From JADKHC01 sp047600805 (GTDB lineage: Bacteria > Verrucomicrobiota > Verrucomicrobiia > Opitutales > Opitutaceae): DNA of 64,000 nt. Below are positions 1 to 8,440 of this stretch, one piece after another. Position numbers and translations under genes: made by a program. Location: positions 1,550,001 to 1,614,000 of the forward strand of contig JASGKG010000001.1 of NCBI GenBank assembly GCA_047600805.1. The letters are read 5' to 3'. Position 1 is the stretch's first letter; the number at the start of each line of letters is the position of its first letter. The notes beneath the pieces are model-generated. The model worked only from the letters and a program-made list of their open reading frames with translations. It did not search any database and was not told the origin of the DNA.

Positions 1-940
1 TCATCCGCTCAACAACGTAGCGGTCGCCCACATCGGTCCGCAAAACGCGTCCGCCAGCAGCACGCACAGCGGCATCGACACCCAAGTTACTTTGAACCGT
101 CACGACGAGCGTGCTCGCGGCCAGCGCATTCTGTTTCAGCGCATGCAGTGCGAGAATCGTCAGGATCTCATCGCCGTCGAGAATCTCGCCGCGCTCGTCG
201 CACAAAATGCAGCGGTCGCCGTCCCCGTCATGCGCGATGCCCAAGCGCGCACCGGTTTCACGTACTTTGGCGGCGAGTTTCGCGGGATGTTCGCTGCCGA
301 CACCGGCGTTGATGTTATGACCATCGGGAGCATCGCCGATCGCGACAACCTCCGCACCAAATTCACGCAAGACTACGGGGCTGGTCATGCAGGTCGCACC
401 GTTCGCCGTATCGAGCACAATTTTCCAGCCAGCCAGCGCTTTTGCCGGTAGCAAGTGTTTAACATTTTCGAGGTATGCCCGCAAGCCGTCCAGGTGCCGC
501 GCCCGCCCATAAACGATCGTCGGTTGCTCGGCAGGAAGCAGTTTCTCGATTTCGGCTTCTTGATGGTCCGAAAGCTTTATGCCGCCTCGCGCAAAAAACT
601 TGATGCCATTGTCGCTCGCCGGGTTGTGAGAAGCTGTGATCATTACGCCGAGCGCCGCACGTTCCCTAACCAACGCAGCCGCCACCGCCGGGGTTGGCAC
701 CACGCCGAGCACCGCCGACTCCACACCCATTGAGGCCAACCCCGATGAAACGGCGTGCAAAAGGCTTTGCCCGGAAGCGCGCGTATCACGGCCGAGCAGC
801 ACGCGCTGTTCGCCGGCATGGGTTTGTCGCGAGACGAAACGCGCAGCAGCCACGCCGAGTCGTTCCGCGAACGCTTCGTTGATCACAGGTCCGCCGTAGA
901 GGCCGCGCACGCCATCGGTTCCGAAATACTGCCGTTTCAT
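1..940 (-). CDS. glmM: Phosphoglucosamine mutase GlmM (3' end cut by window edge)
   Basis: Converts glucosamine-6-phosphate to glucosamine-1-phosphate for UDP-GlcNAc, hence peptidoglycan and lipid A, in the cytoplasm. About 313 of the usual roughly 450 residues are present. The protein starts MKRQYFGTDGVRG, which is the conserved N-terminus of the family. The catalytic phosphoserine loop TASHNP lies at about residues 102-107 (Ser104), and the metal-binding DGDGDR motif reads out near positions 217-237. The start ATG overlaps the TGA stop of trpD as ATGA, so the two are probably translated together from one minus-strand transcript. The C-terminal phosphate-binding domain lies beyond the left edge. 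The N-terminal sequence favours GlmM over phosphomannomutase. Confidence 0.95.
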   Translation of the reverse strand, partial: MKRQYFGTDGVRGLYGGPVINEAFAERLGVAAARFVSRQTHAGEQRVLLGRDTRASGQSLLHAVSSGLASMGVESAVLGVVPTPAVAAALVRERAALGVMITASHNPASDNGIKFFARGGIKLSDHQEAEIEKLLPAEQPTIVYGRARHLDGLRAYLENVKHLLPAKALAGWKIVLDTANGATCMTSPVVLREFGAEVVAIGDAPDGHNINAGVGSEHPAKLAAKVRETGARLGIAHDGDGDRCILCDERGEILDGDEILTILALHALKQNALAASTLVVTVQSNLGVDAAVRAAGGRVLRTDVGDRYVVERM

Positions 941-1983
941 GATTTAAAAAAGTCCTTGGTTGCCGCGATCTTGGCTTTCACCGCACCGCCGAGCAGCAGT
1001 TCGCGGGCTTTCTCGGTGCCGTCCCTCACAGTGGGAACCTTGCCACAGATCCAAAAGGAAACCGCGGCGTTGAAAACGATGGTGTTGACCAAGGCGGCCG
1101 GGCCAAGCCCTGCGAGAATGGCCTCGGTGATCGCAAGGTTCGTGGCGAGATCGCCACCTTTGAGTTCTTCGAAACTGCCCTCCTCCAATCCGTGATCAGC
1201 GGCCTTCCACACGCCGTCGACAGACCGCAAGCGCCCAATGCCGCGCACACGATTGGGTGTTGCCGTGGTAAGTTCGTCGATGCCGCGATTCTCGCCGAGG
1301 ATGCCGTGCACCGCGAGACCTGCTTCTGTGCCGAGCAGATCCAACGCATCTGCGAGCCGCGGCACCCATTTTTCTGCAGAAACGCCGAGCAATATGCGCG
1401 CGGGATGACCAGGATTTACGAGTGGCCCGAGGATGTTGAAAATGGTTCGTTCACCGATCGCCGCGAGCGCTTTGCGGGCGGGACCGATATGCTTGAACGC
1501 CGGATGATAAGCCGGAGCAAAAAAGAAGGCGAAACCCAGCTCGCGCAGACCGTCGCGCACTTTGGCGGGAGGCGCTTCCAAATTCACGCCAAGACCCGCG
1601 AAAAGATCCGCGCTGCCGCACTTCGACGTCACGCCGCGATTACCGTGCTTCATCACCACCACACCGCCCGCGGCCAGGGTGAAAACAACCAGCGTGGAAA
1701 TATTGAAACCGCCGGCGTGATCGCCGCCCGTACCGACAACATCGATCGCTTGCGCTGCCCATTCGGAAACACCCGGGTCGATCGACAACGTGCGGAACTC
1801 TCTCGCGAACGCCGTCACCTCTCCCGCCGTTGCGCCTTTGAATTCCAACGCTGAGAGAAAATCGATCTTCTTCTGGTCGACAGTTTCCGCCGAAGCCAAT
1901 TCTCGCGTGGCGGCTGAAACCTCCGCAGGCGTTAAATCCTGACGGTTTATAAGACGTTGCGTAAGATCAACGAGAGCAGACAT
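937..1983 (-). CDS. trpD: Anthranilate phosphoribosyltransferase
   Basis: Transfers the phosphoribosyl group of PRPP to anthranilate, the second committed step of tryptophan synthesis. At 348 residues it matches the family length. The PRPP-binding glycine loop DVVGTGGDHAGGFNIST is at about residues 82-98, followed by the KHGNRGVTSKCGSAD segment that binds both substrates. The N-terminal helical domain precedes these. No other trp gene is nearby, so the gene is detached from a classical trp operon; instead its stop codon overlaps the glmM start. It is transcribed away from uppP, sharing an upstream gap of about 80 bp. Confidence 0.96.
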   Translation of the reverse strand: MSALVDLTQRLINRQDLTPAEVSAATRELASAETVDQKKIDFLSALEFKGATAGEVTAFAREFRTLSIDPGVSEWAAQAIDVVGTGGDHAGGFNISTLVVFTLAAGGVVVMKHGNRGVTSKCGSADLFAGLGVNLEAPPAKVRDGLRELGFAFFFAPAYHPAFKHIGPARKALAAIGERTIFNILGPLVNPGHPARILLGVSAEKWVPRLADALDLLGTEAGLAVHGILGENRGIDELTTATPNRVRGIGRLRSVDGVWKAADHGLEEGSFEELKGGDLATNLAITEAILAGLGPAALVNTIVFNAAVSFWICGKVPTVRDGTEKARELLLGGAVKAKIAATKDFFKS

Positions 1984-2063
1984 AAGCGTCTAGGGAAAAG
2001 GATTCTTCACACTTGGCAAAGCATAAACTGGACAGTCGCTTGTACTTCTGGAAACAAAGCTTC

Positions 2064-3095
2064 ATGCGGCGCTTATTCTTCGCTATTGCTTGTGCCCTTC
2101 TCCAAACCCTTGCGATCCACGCGCAGGACGTCGCTGCCGACGCGAAGCCGACCATAACGGCGCCAGTGGAAACCAAGCCGTTGGCCGAGCTGAGCGCCGG
2201 TGATGCTGTGGTGCTGGGGCTCGTTGAGGGGGTCACAGAATATCTACCCGTTTCTTCAACAGGACATCTGATAATTGCAAACAAATTGCTTAATCTAAAT
2301 TCCGATGTCCCGCTCACGAACGCACACGGAGAGCCCGTTTGGCTAAAGAAACCGTCGACAAAACACCCCGAAGGCGTTCCTCTTACTCCGAAACTCGCTG
2401 CAGATACGTTTGTTGTGGTGATTCAGTTTGGTGCGATCGCAGCAGTCGCCTATCTTTACTGGCGCCAAATTCGTTCGATTTGCCTCGGTCTCGTAGGGCG
2501 CGATCCGGCGGGCCTCCGCAGCGCAAGAAACCTCGGCATCGCGTTTTTACCGGCGGCTGTTCTTGGCTTTTTGCTGCACGACAAAATCGAGTCCTTGTTC
2601 TCCGTCGCCGCAGTCGTCACCGCGCAAGTAAGCGGTGCGATCTTGATGATTCTCGCCGAAAAATGGCGGAAACGGCAAACACTCACGCGGACGAGCAGAA
2701 ATGTTTCTGAGCTCTCCGGGCCCGAGTCCTTCGGTATCGGTGCTCTTCAATGTCTTGCGCTCTGGCCGGGGATGAGTCGCTCGATGACGACGATCGTCGG
2801 CGGATATTTCGCAGGTCTAAGCCCCCAACGTTCTGCCGAGTTCAGCTTTTTGCTAGGCTTGGTCACGCTCACGGCCGCTACTGGTTATAAAAGCTTTCAG
2901 TCTGGTTCGGCCATGCTCCAAGTCTTCGGCTGGCGCTCGATTCTCATTGGGTGTTTCGTGGCAGCGGTCACCGCCGCATTTTCGGTGCGGTTCCTAGTTA
3001 ACTATCTCACCCGCCACGGACTGTTCGCCTTCGCGATCTACCGATTGGTGTTGGCCGCGATTTTGGGCGTGATGCTTTATCGCGGCGTTCTCTGA
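2064..3095 (+). CDS. uppP: Undecaprenyl-diphosphatase UppP (BacA family)
   Basis: Dephosphorylates undecaprenyl pyrophosphate to recycle the lipid carrier for peptidoglycan and other envelope polymers; integral inner-membrane enzyme. The signature EGVTEYLPVSSTGH is at about residues 55-68 and the second conserved motif PGMSRSMTTIVGG lies further on; most family members read PG(T/M)SRSG here. At 343 residues it is longer than the usual roughly 270, with a signal-peptide-like N-terminus (MRRLFFAIACALLQTLAIHA) and an extra hydrophilic insertion after the first motif that mentions no known domain. I start at the ATG at 2064 because it gives that hydrophobic leader; an in-frame ATG at 2013 would add 17 charged residues. 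Confidence 0.93.
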   Translation: MRRLFFAIACALLQTLAIHAQDVAADAKPTITAPVETKPLAELSAGDAVVLGLVEGVTEYLPVSSTGHLIIANKLLNLNSDVPLTNAHGEPVWLKKPSTKHPEGVPLTPKLAADTFVVVIQFGAIAAVAYLYWRQIRSICLGLVGRDPAGLRSARNLGIAFLPAAVLGFLLHDKIESLFSVAAVVTAQVSGAILMILAEKWRKRQTLTRTSRNVSELSGPESFGIGALQCLALWPGMSRSMTTIVGGYFAGLSPQRSAEFSFLLGLVTLTAATGYKSFQSGSAMLQVFGWRSILIGCFVAAVTAAFSVRFLVNYLTRHGLFAFAIYRLVLAAILGVMLYRGVL

Positions 3096-3228
3096 ACGTT
3101 CGCGACGGCGCACAAGTCGCGTGTATAGCGCTTGACGCGCTTCGTCGCCGCCCTTTACTCGGTCACCTTTCACACCCGTAACTCAGGCGTAACTTAATTG
3201 CGCCACTCACACTCATTTATTTTTCATC

Positions 3229-3408
3229 ATGGCCAATCCGAAACGTAAACAGTCCAAACGTCGCAGCGCTAACCGTCGCGCCGCCAACGCCTTCAAGGCT
3301 CCTCAGATCGCCAAAGACCCGACTGACGGCAGCGCATTTCGCCCACACCGCGTTAATCCGAAGAACGGCATGTACCGCGGCCGTCAGGTGCTGAACGTCG
3401 AGGTCTAA
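3229..3408 (+). CDS. rpmF: 50S ribosomal protein L32
   Basis: A 59-residue basic protein starting MANPKRKQSKRRSANRRAAN, with the typical L32 N-terminal run of Lys and Arg; structural protein of the large ribosomal subunit. It lacks the paired cysteines of zinc-binding L32 forms, so it is a non-zinc version. It stands 35 bp upstream of plsX, the widely conserved rpmF-plsX-fabH order that links ribosome and membrane lipid synthesis. Confidence 0.96.
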   Translation: MANPKRKQSKRRSANRRAANAFKAPQIAKDPTDGSAFRPHRVNPKNGMYRGRQVLNVEV

Positions 3409-3443
3409 ACCTCGGTTTAGCGCTTTCCTCAACCATCTCTCTG

Positions 3444-4499
3444 ATGGTCTCCAGCACTGGCGAAAACGCTCGGATCGCGGTCGATGCCATGGGCAGCGAC
3501 TTGGGTCCGTCCGAAATAGTTGAGGCTGTGAAACTCGCTTTAGCTGAGTTTCCCGATCTCAATCCCATCACCTTAGTCGGCGATCAGATGGTATTACGGC
3601 CCCTCGTTTCAAGCGCGGGGCTGAATGACCATGCGAAGATCAGCTTTTTTCAGGCGTCCGAAGTCATCACGATGGACGACAAGCCGCTCGTCGCGCTCAA
3701 ACGGAAAAAAGACTCATCGATGGTTCGGGCTATCGAGCTCGTAAAAGCCGGCGAAGCGGGAGCCGCTGTGAGCTGTGGCAATACCGGCAGCCTTGTCGCC
3801 GCCGGTATTTTAAAGCTTCGCACGTTGGAAGGCGTCGATCGCGCCGCACTCGCTCCCGTCGTCCCGCGCGCCAACGGCCATTTTATTTTGGTCGACGCCG
3901 GCGCTAATCCCGAAGCAAAAGCGGAGCACCTCGTCCACAACGCCATTCTCGGAAGCCACTACTGCCGGATGGAGTTGGACATCGCCAAACCGCGTGTTGG
4001 CCTGCTCACGATCGGCACCGAAGAGGGCAAAGGCAACGCTCTGATCGCCGAAACGCATGAAACGCTCAAGCGGATCGACACGCTCATCAATTACGTCGGC
4101 CCTGTGGAAGGGTTTCAGGTTTTCAAAGACGATGTCGACGTCCTCGTGTGCGACGGCTTTGTCGGTAACATTTGTCTAAAGAGCTGGGAATCGCTTGTGA
4201 AATTCTTCGGCTCCGAGATGAAGTCCTTCATCCGGGCCAACCCAGTCCGCACGTTAGGCGCAGCGATTGCCAAGGGCGCGTTCCGCGACCTGAAGCACCG
4301 CGTCGAGCCCGAACGTTTCGGCGGTGCACCTCTGCTCGGCTTGCGCGGCAACCTCATCAAGGCTCACGGATCGGCCAATCGCCACGCGTTCAAGAACGCG
4401 ATCCGCGACGCTAACGTGATGATCAAGACCGACCTTAACCTTCATATAGAGGCTGACATCGCGCGCGCCAACGAAGCCATCCGCCAGACGGTCGCTTGA
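3444..4499 (+). CDS. plsX: Phosphate acyltransferase PlsX
   Basis: Makes acyl-phosphate from acyl-ACP, feeding PlsY for phosphatidic acid synthesis; peripheral to the inner membrane. The 351-residue length fits. The N-terminus RIAVDAMGSDLGPSEIVEA is the family hallmark, and the SCGNTGSLVAAG segment and the late LLGLRGNLIKAHGSA segment (family G-x-x-G-x-x-x-x-HG motif) are both present. It lies between rpmF and fabH, all on the plus strand with short gaps, and is probably cotranscribed with them. The ATG at 3444 puts the conserved DAMG motif about a dozen residues in. Confidence 0.96.
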   Translation: MVSSTGENARIAVDAMGSDLGPSEIVEAVKLALAEFPDLNPITLVGDQMVLRPLVSSAGLNDHAKISFFQASEVITMDDKPLVALKRKKDSSMVRAIELVKAGEAGAAVSCGNTGSLVAAGILKLRTLEGVDRAALAPVVPRANGHFILVDAGANPEAKAEHLVHNAILGSHYCRMELDIAKPRVGLLTIGTEEGKGNALIAETHETLKRIDTLINYVGPVEGFQVFKDDVDVLVCDGFVGNICLKSWESLVKFFGSEMKSFIRANPVRTLGAAIAKGAFRDLKHRVEPERFGGAPLLGLRGNLIKAHGSANRHAFKNAIRDANVMIKTDLNLHIEADIARANEAIRQTVA

Positions 4500-4527
4500 G
4501 TTTTTTCTCACCCATTTTCCAGCCGCT

Positions 4528-5520
4528 ATGGCCACCCCCACGATCGCAATCCTCGGTACTGGTTCTTATACACCATCGAGGGTCCTGACCAACGACGAGC
4601 TATCCAAGAAAGTCGACACCTCCGACGAGTGGATCGTGTCACGCACGGGCATACGCGAGCGTCACATTGCCGCCGAGGGAGAAAGCACTTCAGATCTCGC
4701 GGCCAACGCAGCCCGAGCTGCTCTTGCAGACGCGGGCCTAACCGCTACGGACATCGACCTGCTTATTCTGGCAACGATCACGCCGGACATCCCGATGCCT
4801 GCCTCGGCGACGATCGTGCAGCACAAGCTCGGTATAAATTCGCACGCCGCGTGCTTCGATCTCAATGCCGCATGCTCTGGTTTTGTCTACGGAATCGACA
4901 CCGCCAGCGCGATGCTTGCTTCCGGTCGCTACCGTCACGCATTGGTGATCGGCGCAGAAAAACTTTCTTCGGTGGTCGATTGGAAGGACCGTACGACCTG
5001 CGTGCTGTTCGGCGACGCCGCCGGCGCCGTGGTGCTCGGGCCGAGCCGTGGCGATGGCGCGCGCATCATCGGAACCAAACTCTATAGCGAAGGCGGTATG
5101 GCGGAGCTCCTCAGCATTCCCGCTGGCGGAAGCGCCAAGCCGACCAGCGCGCTCACGATCGAAAGCAACCAGCATTTCATCAAGATGAAGGGCCGCGAGA
5201 TTTTCAAAGTGGCCGTCCGCGAGATGGAAGATGCCGTGGAGGAAATTCTGGAACAACACGCGCTCTCCCCGGATCAGATTTCTTGCGTGATCCCGCATCA
5301 GGCAAACCTTCGCATCATTGAGGCACTCTCCAAGAGCCTCGAAATTCCGCTCGACCGATTCTTTATCAACCTCGACCGCTACGGAAATACCTCCGGCGCG
5401 TCTGTTCCTCTCGCACTCGACGAAGCTCGTCGCGCCGGCCGTGTACGCCGTGGCGATACGACACTTCTCGTGGCATTTGGGGCGGGCTTGACCTACGGAG
5501 CCGCGCTGGTTCGCTGGTAA
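4528..5520 (+). CDS. fabH: Beta-ketoacyl-ACP synthase III (FabH)
   Basis: Condenses acetyl-CoA (or another primer) with malonyl-ACP to start fatty acid synthesis. The 330-residue protein has the full thiolase-fold triad: Cys116 in AACSGFVYG, His257 in IPHQANLRI and Asn287 in RYGNTSGAS. The C-terminal glycine loop AFGAGLTYGAAL is also intact. It lies 28 bp after plsX and 8 bp before a BamD-like gene, so lipid synthesis and outer-membrane assembly genes are in one run. Primer preference (straight or branched) cannot be told from sequence alone. Confidence 0.97.
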   Translation: MATPTIAILGTGSYTPSRVLTNDELSKKVDTSDEWIVSRTGIRERHIAAEGESTSDLAANAARAALADAGLTATDIDLLILATITPDIPMPASATIVQHKLGINSHAACFDLNAACSGFVYGIDTASAMLASGRYRHALVIGAEKLSSVVDWKDRTTCVLFGDAAGAVVLGPSRGDGARIIGTKLYSEGGMAELLSIPAGGSAKPTSALTIESNQHFIKMKGREIFKVAVREMEDAVEEILEQHALSPDQISCVIPHQANLRIIEALSKSLEIPLDRFFINLDRYGNTSGASVPLALDEARRAGRVRRGDTTLLVAFGAGLTYGAALVRW

Positions 5521-5528
5521 AACTCATC

Positions 5529-6569
5529 ATGTCTCCCCTCGTGCCCCGCCGGCTTATTCTTGCTTCGCTACTCCTGGGTTGTTCGCTCCTCGTGCCGACA
5601 CGCGCCGCGGCCGAACTAGTCTGGACTCCGCAAACCGGCTGGAAGGTCGAAGGTGGCATTCTTGCCGGCGTCAGCGGCAAGGACGCACAAAACGCTCTGG
5701 CCTACATGAACAAGGCCCGCGCCGCCGAGGAAAAAAACAGCCAGCGCAAGGCGATCAAGTACTACACGCGCGTAGCCAAGAAGTATCCAAATTCTCTCTA
5801 CGCGTCAGAGGCCCAATACCGCTTGGGCAACCTTCGTTTGGCCCGCAAACAATACCTCAAGGCCTTCGACGCTTACCAAACCGTCGCCTTGCGCTATCCG
5901 AGCACCACGCGCTTCGACGAGATCATCGGCAAGCAATATCATATCGCTACCTCGTTGCTCGATGGCGCGCGTGGACGTATCTGGGGCATCTTCCCAGGAT
6001 TCACTAACCGCGAGAAAGCACTAGAGGAATTGGAAATCGTGTTGATCGAAGCTCCGTACAGCGACTACGCCCCGCTGGCGCTTCTGAGTATCGCTCGCGG
6101 GCACCAGTATTTTAAAAACACAGAGGAGGCCCTCGATGCACTCGACCGGATGGTGAACAACTATCCGCAAAGCGTGCTCACCCCCGACGCCTATCTCGAT
6201 TTGGGCAAAACCCACTCCTCACTCGTCGAAGGGCCTTATTACGATCAGGGCTCCACCCGCGATGCGATCACGTACTTCGAAGATTTCATGATCCTTTATC
6301 CGAGCGACAACAATGTCGGCACGGCTGAAAAAGGACTCACCGACATGAAACGCGTGATGGCCGAGAGTAAAATGAAGATCGCGGATTTTTATTTCAAACG
6401 CCGCGACAACTATAAAGCCGCTCGCGTCTTCTACAACGAAGCGATCACCGTTTATCCCGACTCCGACATCGCGGCACGCGCCCGCACACGCCTTACCGAA
6501 GTCGACGCTGCTGCCGCCAAAGCGGCTGTTCCCGCTCAACCGAAAAAGAAACGTTTCTTCTTTTTCTAA
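5529..6569 (+). CDS. bamD: BamD-like outer membrane protein assembly factor (TPR protein)
   Basis: Probably the TPR lipoprotein component of the BAM machine that inserts beta-barrel proteins. Residues 1-28 are an export signal; a lipobox-like LLGC occurs at about residues 15-18, but a signal peptidase I cut after the later Ala run is also possible, so lipidation is uncertain. The rest is a helical repeat protein with phrases such as KYYTRVAKKYPNSLYASEAQYRLGNL and NYPQSVLTPDAYLDLGKTH, typical of BamD/YfiO TPRs. At 346 residues it is longer than E. coli BamD (about 245). The C-terminus is a short basic-aromatic tail (PKKKRFFFF). It precedes an LptE-like gene by about 30 bp, giving an envelope-assembly pair. 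Confidence 0.82.
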   Translation: MSPLVPRRLILASLLLGCSLLVPTRAAAELVWTPQTGWKVEGGILAGVSGKDAQNALAYMNKARAAEEKNSQRKAIKYYTRVAKKYPNSLYASEAQYRLGNLRLARKQYLKAFDAYQTVALRYPSTTRFDEIIGKQYHIATSLLDGARGRIWGIFPGFTNREKALEELEIVLIEAPYSDYAPLALLSIARGHQYFKNTEEALDALDRMVNNYPQSVLTPDAYLDLGKTHSSLVEGPYYDQGSTRDAITYFEDFMILYPSDNNVGTAEKGLTDMKRVMAESKMKIADFYFKRRDNYKAARVFYNEAITVYPDSDIAARARTRLTEVDAAAAKAAVPAQPKKKRFFFF

Positions 6570-6599
6570 GCAGTCATGCGCATCCACCTTTCAGTCGCG

Positions 6600-7130
6600 A
6601 TGCGTAAACTCCTGCCCTTTTGTGTCGCCGTCTTTCTGGCTCTGTCAACCGGTTGCGCTCACTACCAGCTGGGCACTGAAGGCAAGCTCAGCTTTCACAC
6701 CCTTTACGTCGCGCCGGTTCAGAACAAAGCGTACCTGCCACAAGCTGTGGCGGTGGTCACCACACAGATACGAGAAGCTTTCATCCACGACGGGCGCGTG
6801 AGTCTGGTGAACTCTGCCGCCGAGGCCGAGGCCGTGCTTAACGTGACCGTTGTCAGCTACCGCCGGGATGTGACGACCGCGCGACCAGACGACACAGGCC
6901 TGGCTCGTAAATTCAACCTCACGCTCACCGCGTCTTGCACCCTTCGCGAAAAATCGTCGGACGCCGCGCTCTTCGAGAACCGCGTCGTGACCGTCGAACA
7001 GCAGATATTCGCCACCGCCACTCCTGCCCAGGTGGACAGCAACCAGATTCAGGCTGAGTACCAGGCGCTTCCTCAGCTCGCTGCGAAACTCGCCGACAAA
7101 ATCGCCCACGCCTCGCTCGACGTCTGGTAA
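6600..7130 (+). CDS. LptE-like lipoprotein (LPS assembly)
   Basis: A 176-residue exported lipoprotein: MRKLLPFCVAVFLALSTGC is a clean signal with an LSTGC lipobox at the end. The mature part begins HYQLGTEG and continues KLSFHTLYVAPVQNKAYLPQ, matching the pattern of the LptE/RlpB family (a Y-x-L-G start, then a strand with P-V-x-N). LptE plugs the LptD barrel that delivers lipopolysaccharide to the outer leaflet. I start at the ATG at 6600 because it begins directly at the signal; the upstream in-frame ATG at 6576 adds 8 residues. LptE proteins are poorly conserved, so the assignment rests on the lipobox, size, opening motif and BamD-like neighbour. Confidence 0.72.
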   Translation: MRKLLPFCVAVFLALSTGCAHYQLGTEGKLSFHTLYVAPVQNKAYLPQAVAVVTTQIREAFIHDGRVSLVNSAAEAEAVLNVTVVSYRRDVTTARPDDTGLARKFNLTLTASCTLREKSSDAALFENRVVTVEQQIFATATPAQVDSNQIQAEYQALPQLAAKLADKIAHASLDVW

Positions 7131-7142
7131 TTCCCGTCCGTC

Positions 7143-7313
7143 ATGCCACCGGTGCCCCGATTAAACGCCGAATGGCACAAAGCCAACAAGATGCCACCCC
7201 AGGCTACTCTTGCCCAACGCATCCATTGGCACAAGGAACACAGTAAATATTGCGCCTGCAGACCAATTCCCGCGAAACTGCTCGCGTTGATCGAAAACGA
7301 GAAGATCAAGTAA
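7143..7313 (+). CDS. Conserved small protein with WHKxH/CxCR motif
   Basis: A 56-residue protein starting MPPVPRLNAEWHKANKMP, with a central block RIHWHKEHSKYCACRPIP and a helical tail. The His and Cys residues (WHK, HKEH, CAC) are arranged as a possible small metal-binding site; that is inference. It has no signal peptide or membrane segment. The gene is 12 bp after the LptE-like gene's stop and 6 bp before rpe, so it is very likely cotranscribed with both. I recognise the general type as a short protein of unknown function; no role is assigned. Confidence 0.7.
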   Translation: MPPVPRLNAEWHKANKMPPQATLAQRIHWHKEHSKYCACRPIPAKLLALIENEKIK

Positions 7314-7319
7314 TCCGTC

Positions 7320-7973
7320 ATGCACGCGCCCATCTTAGCTCCTTCCATACTCGCCGGTGACCACGCAAATCTCGCGGCCAGCGCAGCCGTTGTTGAAACC
7401 CTCGGGCTCTCCTGGATTCACCTCGACATCATGGACGGCCACTTTGTGCCGAACCTCACATTTGGGCCACAAACCGTCGCCGCCCTCCGGAAGAACTCAA
7501 AACTCTTCTTCGACGTGCATCTGATGCTCGACGAACCGCACCGCTACATTGAAGCCTTTGCGAAGGCCGGCGCCAACCTCATCAGCATTCACGTCGAACC
7601 CAGTTACGATCACGCGGCGACGTTGGCCCGCATCCGCGCGCTGGGTTGCAAAAGCGGCCTCGTGCTAAACCCCGGCACGCCCGCAGACGCCATCAAACCC
7701 TTGATCGACCAAGTCGACCTCGTCCTCGTCATGACCGTTCAACCCGGCTTCGGCGGACAAAGCTTCAAGCGCGAAATGCTGCCGAAAATCGCGCAAATCG
7801 ACGCGTGGCGCCGCGAGAAGAACCTGAGCTTCCGCCTCGAAGTTGACGGCGGCATCGATCTGAAAACCGCCGCCGAATGCCGTAGCGTCGGAACGGATAC
7901 GTTTGTCGCAGGCACGTCGTTCTTCAACGCCCCCGACCGCGCCGCCTTCGCCGCTGCGATGGCGGGTCTCTAG
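7320..7973 (+). CDS. rpe: Ribulose-phosphate 3-epimerase
   Basis: Interconverts ribulose-5-phosphate and xylulose-5-phosphate in the pentose phosphate pathway. The 217-residue TIM barrel carries the family motifs: PSILAGDHANL at the first strand, HLDIMDGHFVPNLTFGP with the metal-binding His and catalytic Asp, VMTVQPGFGGQ around the second metal region, and EVDGGID with the second catalytic Asp. The C-terminal phosphate-binding segment FVAGTSFF is complete. It closes the plus-strand run that begins at rpmF; a repeat-rich gap follows. Confidence 0.97.
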   Translation: MHAPILAPSILAGDHANLAASAAVVETLGLSWIHLDIMDGHFVPNLTFGPQTVAALRKNSKLFFDVHLMLDEPHRYIEAFAKAGANLISIHVEPSYDHAATLARIRALGCKSGLVLNPGTPADAIKPLIDQVDLVLVMTVQPGFGGQSFKREMLPKIAQIDAWRREKNLSFRLEVDGGIDLKTAAECRSVGTDTFVAGTSFFNAPDRAAFAAAMAGL

Positions 7974-8072
7974 AGTGATCCAAAAAACCAAAGCCACAGG
8001 AAAGTACCTCTTCCGGTAGTCGGCCTCATTGCGCCCGGGATCGAATCAACGCGAGATCACTCGACTTAAGCA

Positions 8073-8131
8073 CCGGGGTCAGCGACCCCGGCTACAGAAG
8101 ACCGCAAAGCCGGCCTGCGCAGAGGCCGGGG
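8073..8131. repeat. REP-like palindrome pair in intergenic DNA
   Basis: Two GC-rich hairpins lie head to tail. The first, at 8073-8095, pairs CCGGGGTC with GACCCCGG and ends in GGCTAC. The second, at about 8109-8131, pairs CCGGCCT with AGGCCGG. The same two hairpin types occur in the opposite order inside the dus gene at 40594-40653. This is the architecture of bacterial REP/BIME elements. The rest of the 7974-8170 gap holds nothing else I can support. Confidence 0.75.
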
Positions 8132-8170
8132 TTGGATCAATCCAGAGGTGACCGAACCCAAGGCAAGCGG

Positions 8171-8440
8171 ACTTTCCCCGCAACCACAAGACAGCCGCGC
8201 CGAAGCCTCGGGCCGAGTCCCAAAGCGTCGGGACCATCTCCCGACCGCGCGGGACAGTACCGCGCCGCCCCCGGACCTTGCCGCGAGAGCCCGGGAGCAC
8301 GGTGCGACTCCTCCGGACAGTCTCCCGAAAGCTGCGGACACTCGCGCGGAAGCCCGGACTTCTTCCCGAGAGCAGCGGACAGTTCCGCGAAAGAGCGGGA
8401 CTATTTCCCGAGGACCGGGATCTTTTCCGGAACCGACGGG
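8171..8440. repeat. Degenerate 21-bp tandem repeat array (about 13 units)
   Basis: From 8171 to 8440 the DNA falls into about 13 consecutive units, most exactly 21 bp and a few 20 bp (for example units at 8191, 8212, 8233, 8254, 8275, 8296, 8317, 8358, 8379 and 8420). Units usually open with AC, carry CCCG or CCGCG near the middle and end in CGG or CGGG, so each holds a small CCCG...CGGG half-palindrome. The sequence between is highly variable. The 20-bp units shift frame, so it is probably not read as one protein repeat, although the last units form the C-terminus of the neighbouring minus-strand gene. It is not a CRISPR: there are no constant repeats with unique spacers. Confidence 0.75.

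Noticed and set aside
8171..8440. CRISPR array
   Set aside because: Units are directly adjacent and all variable; there is no constant repeat, no unique spacer and no cas gene.
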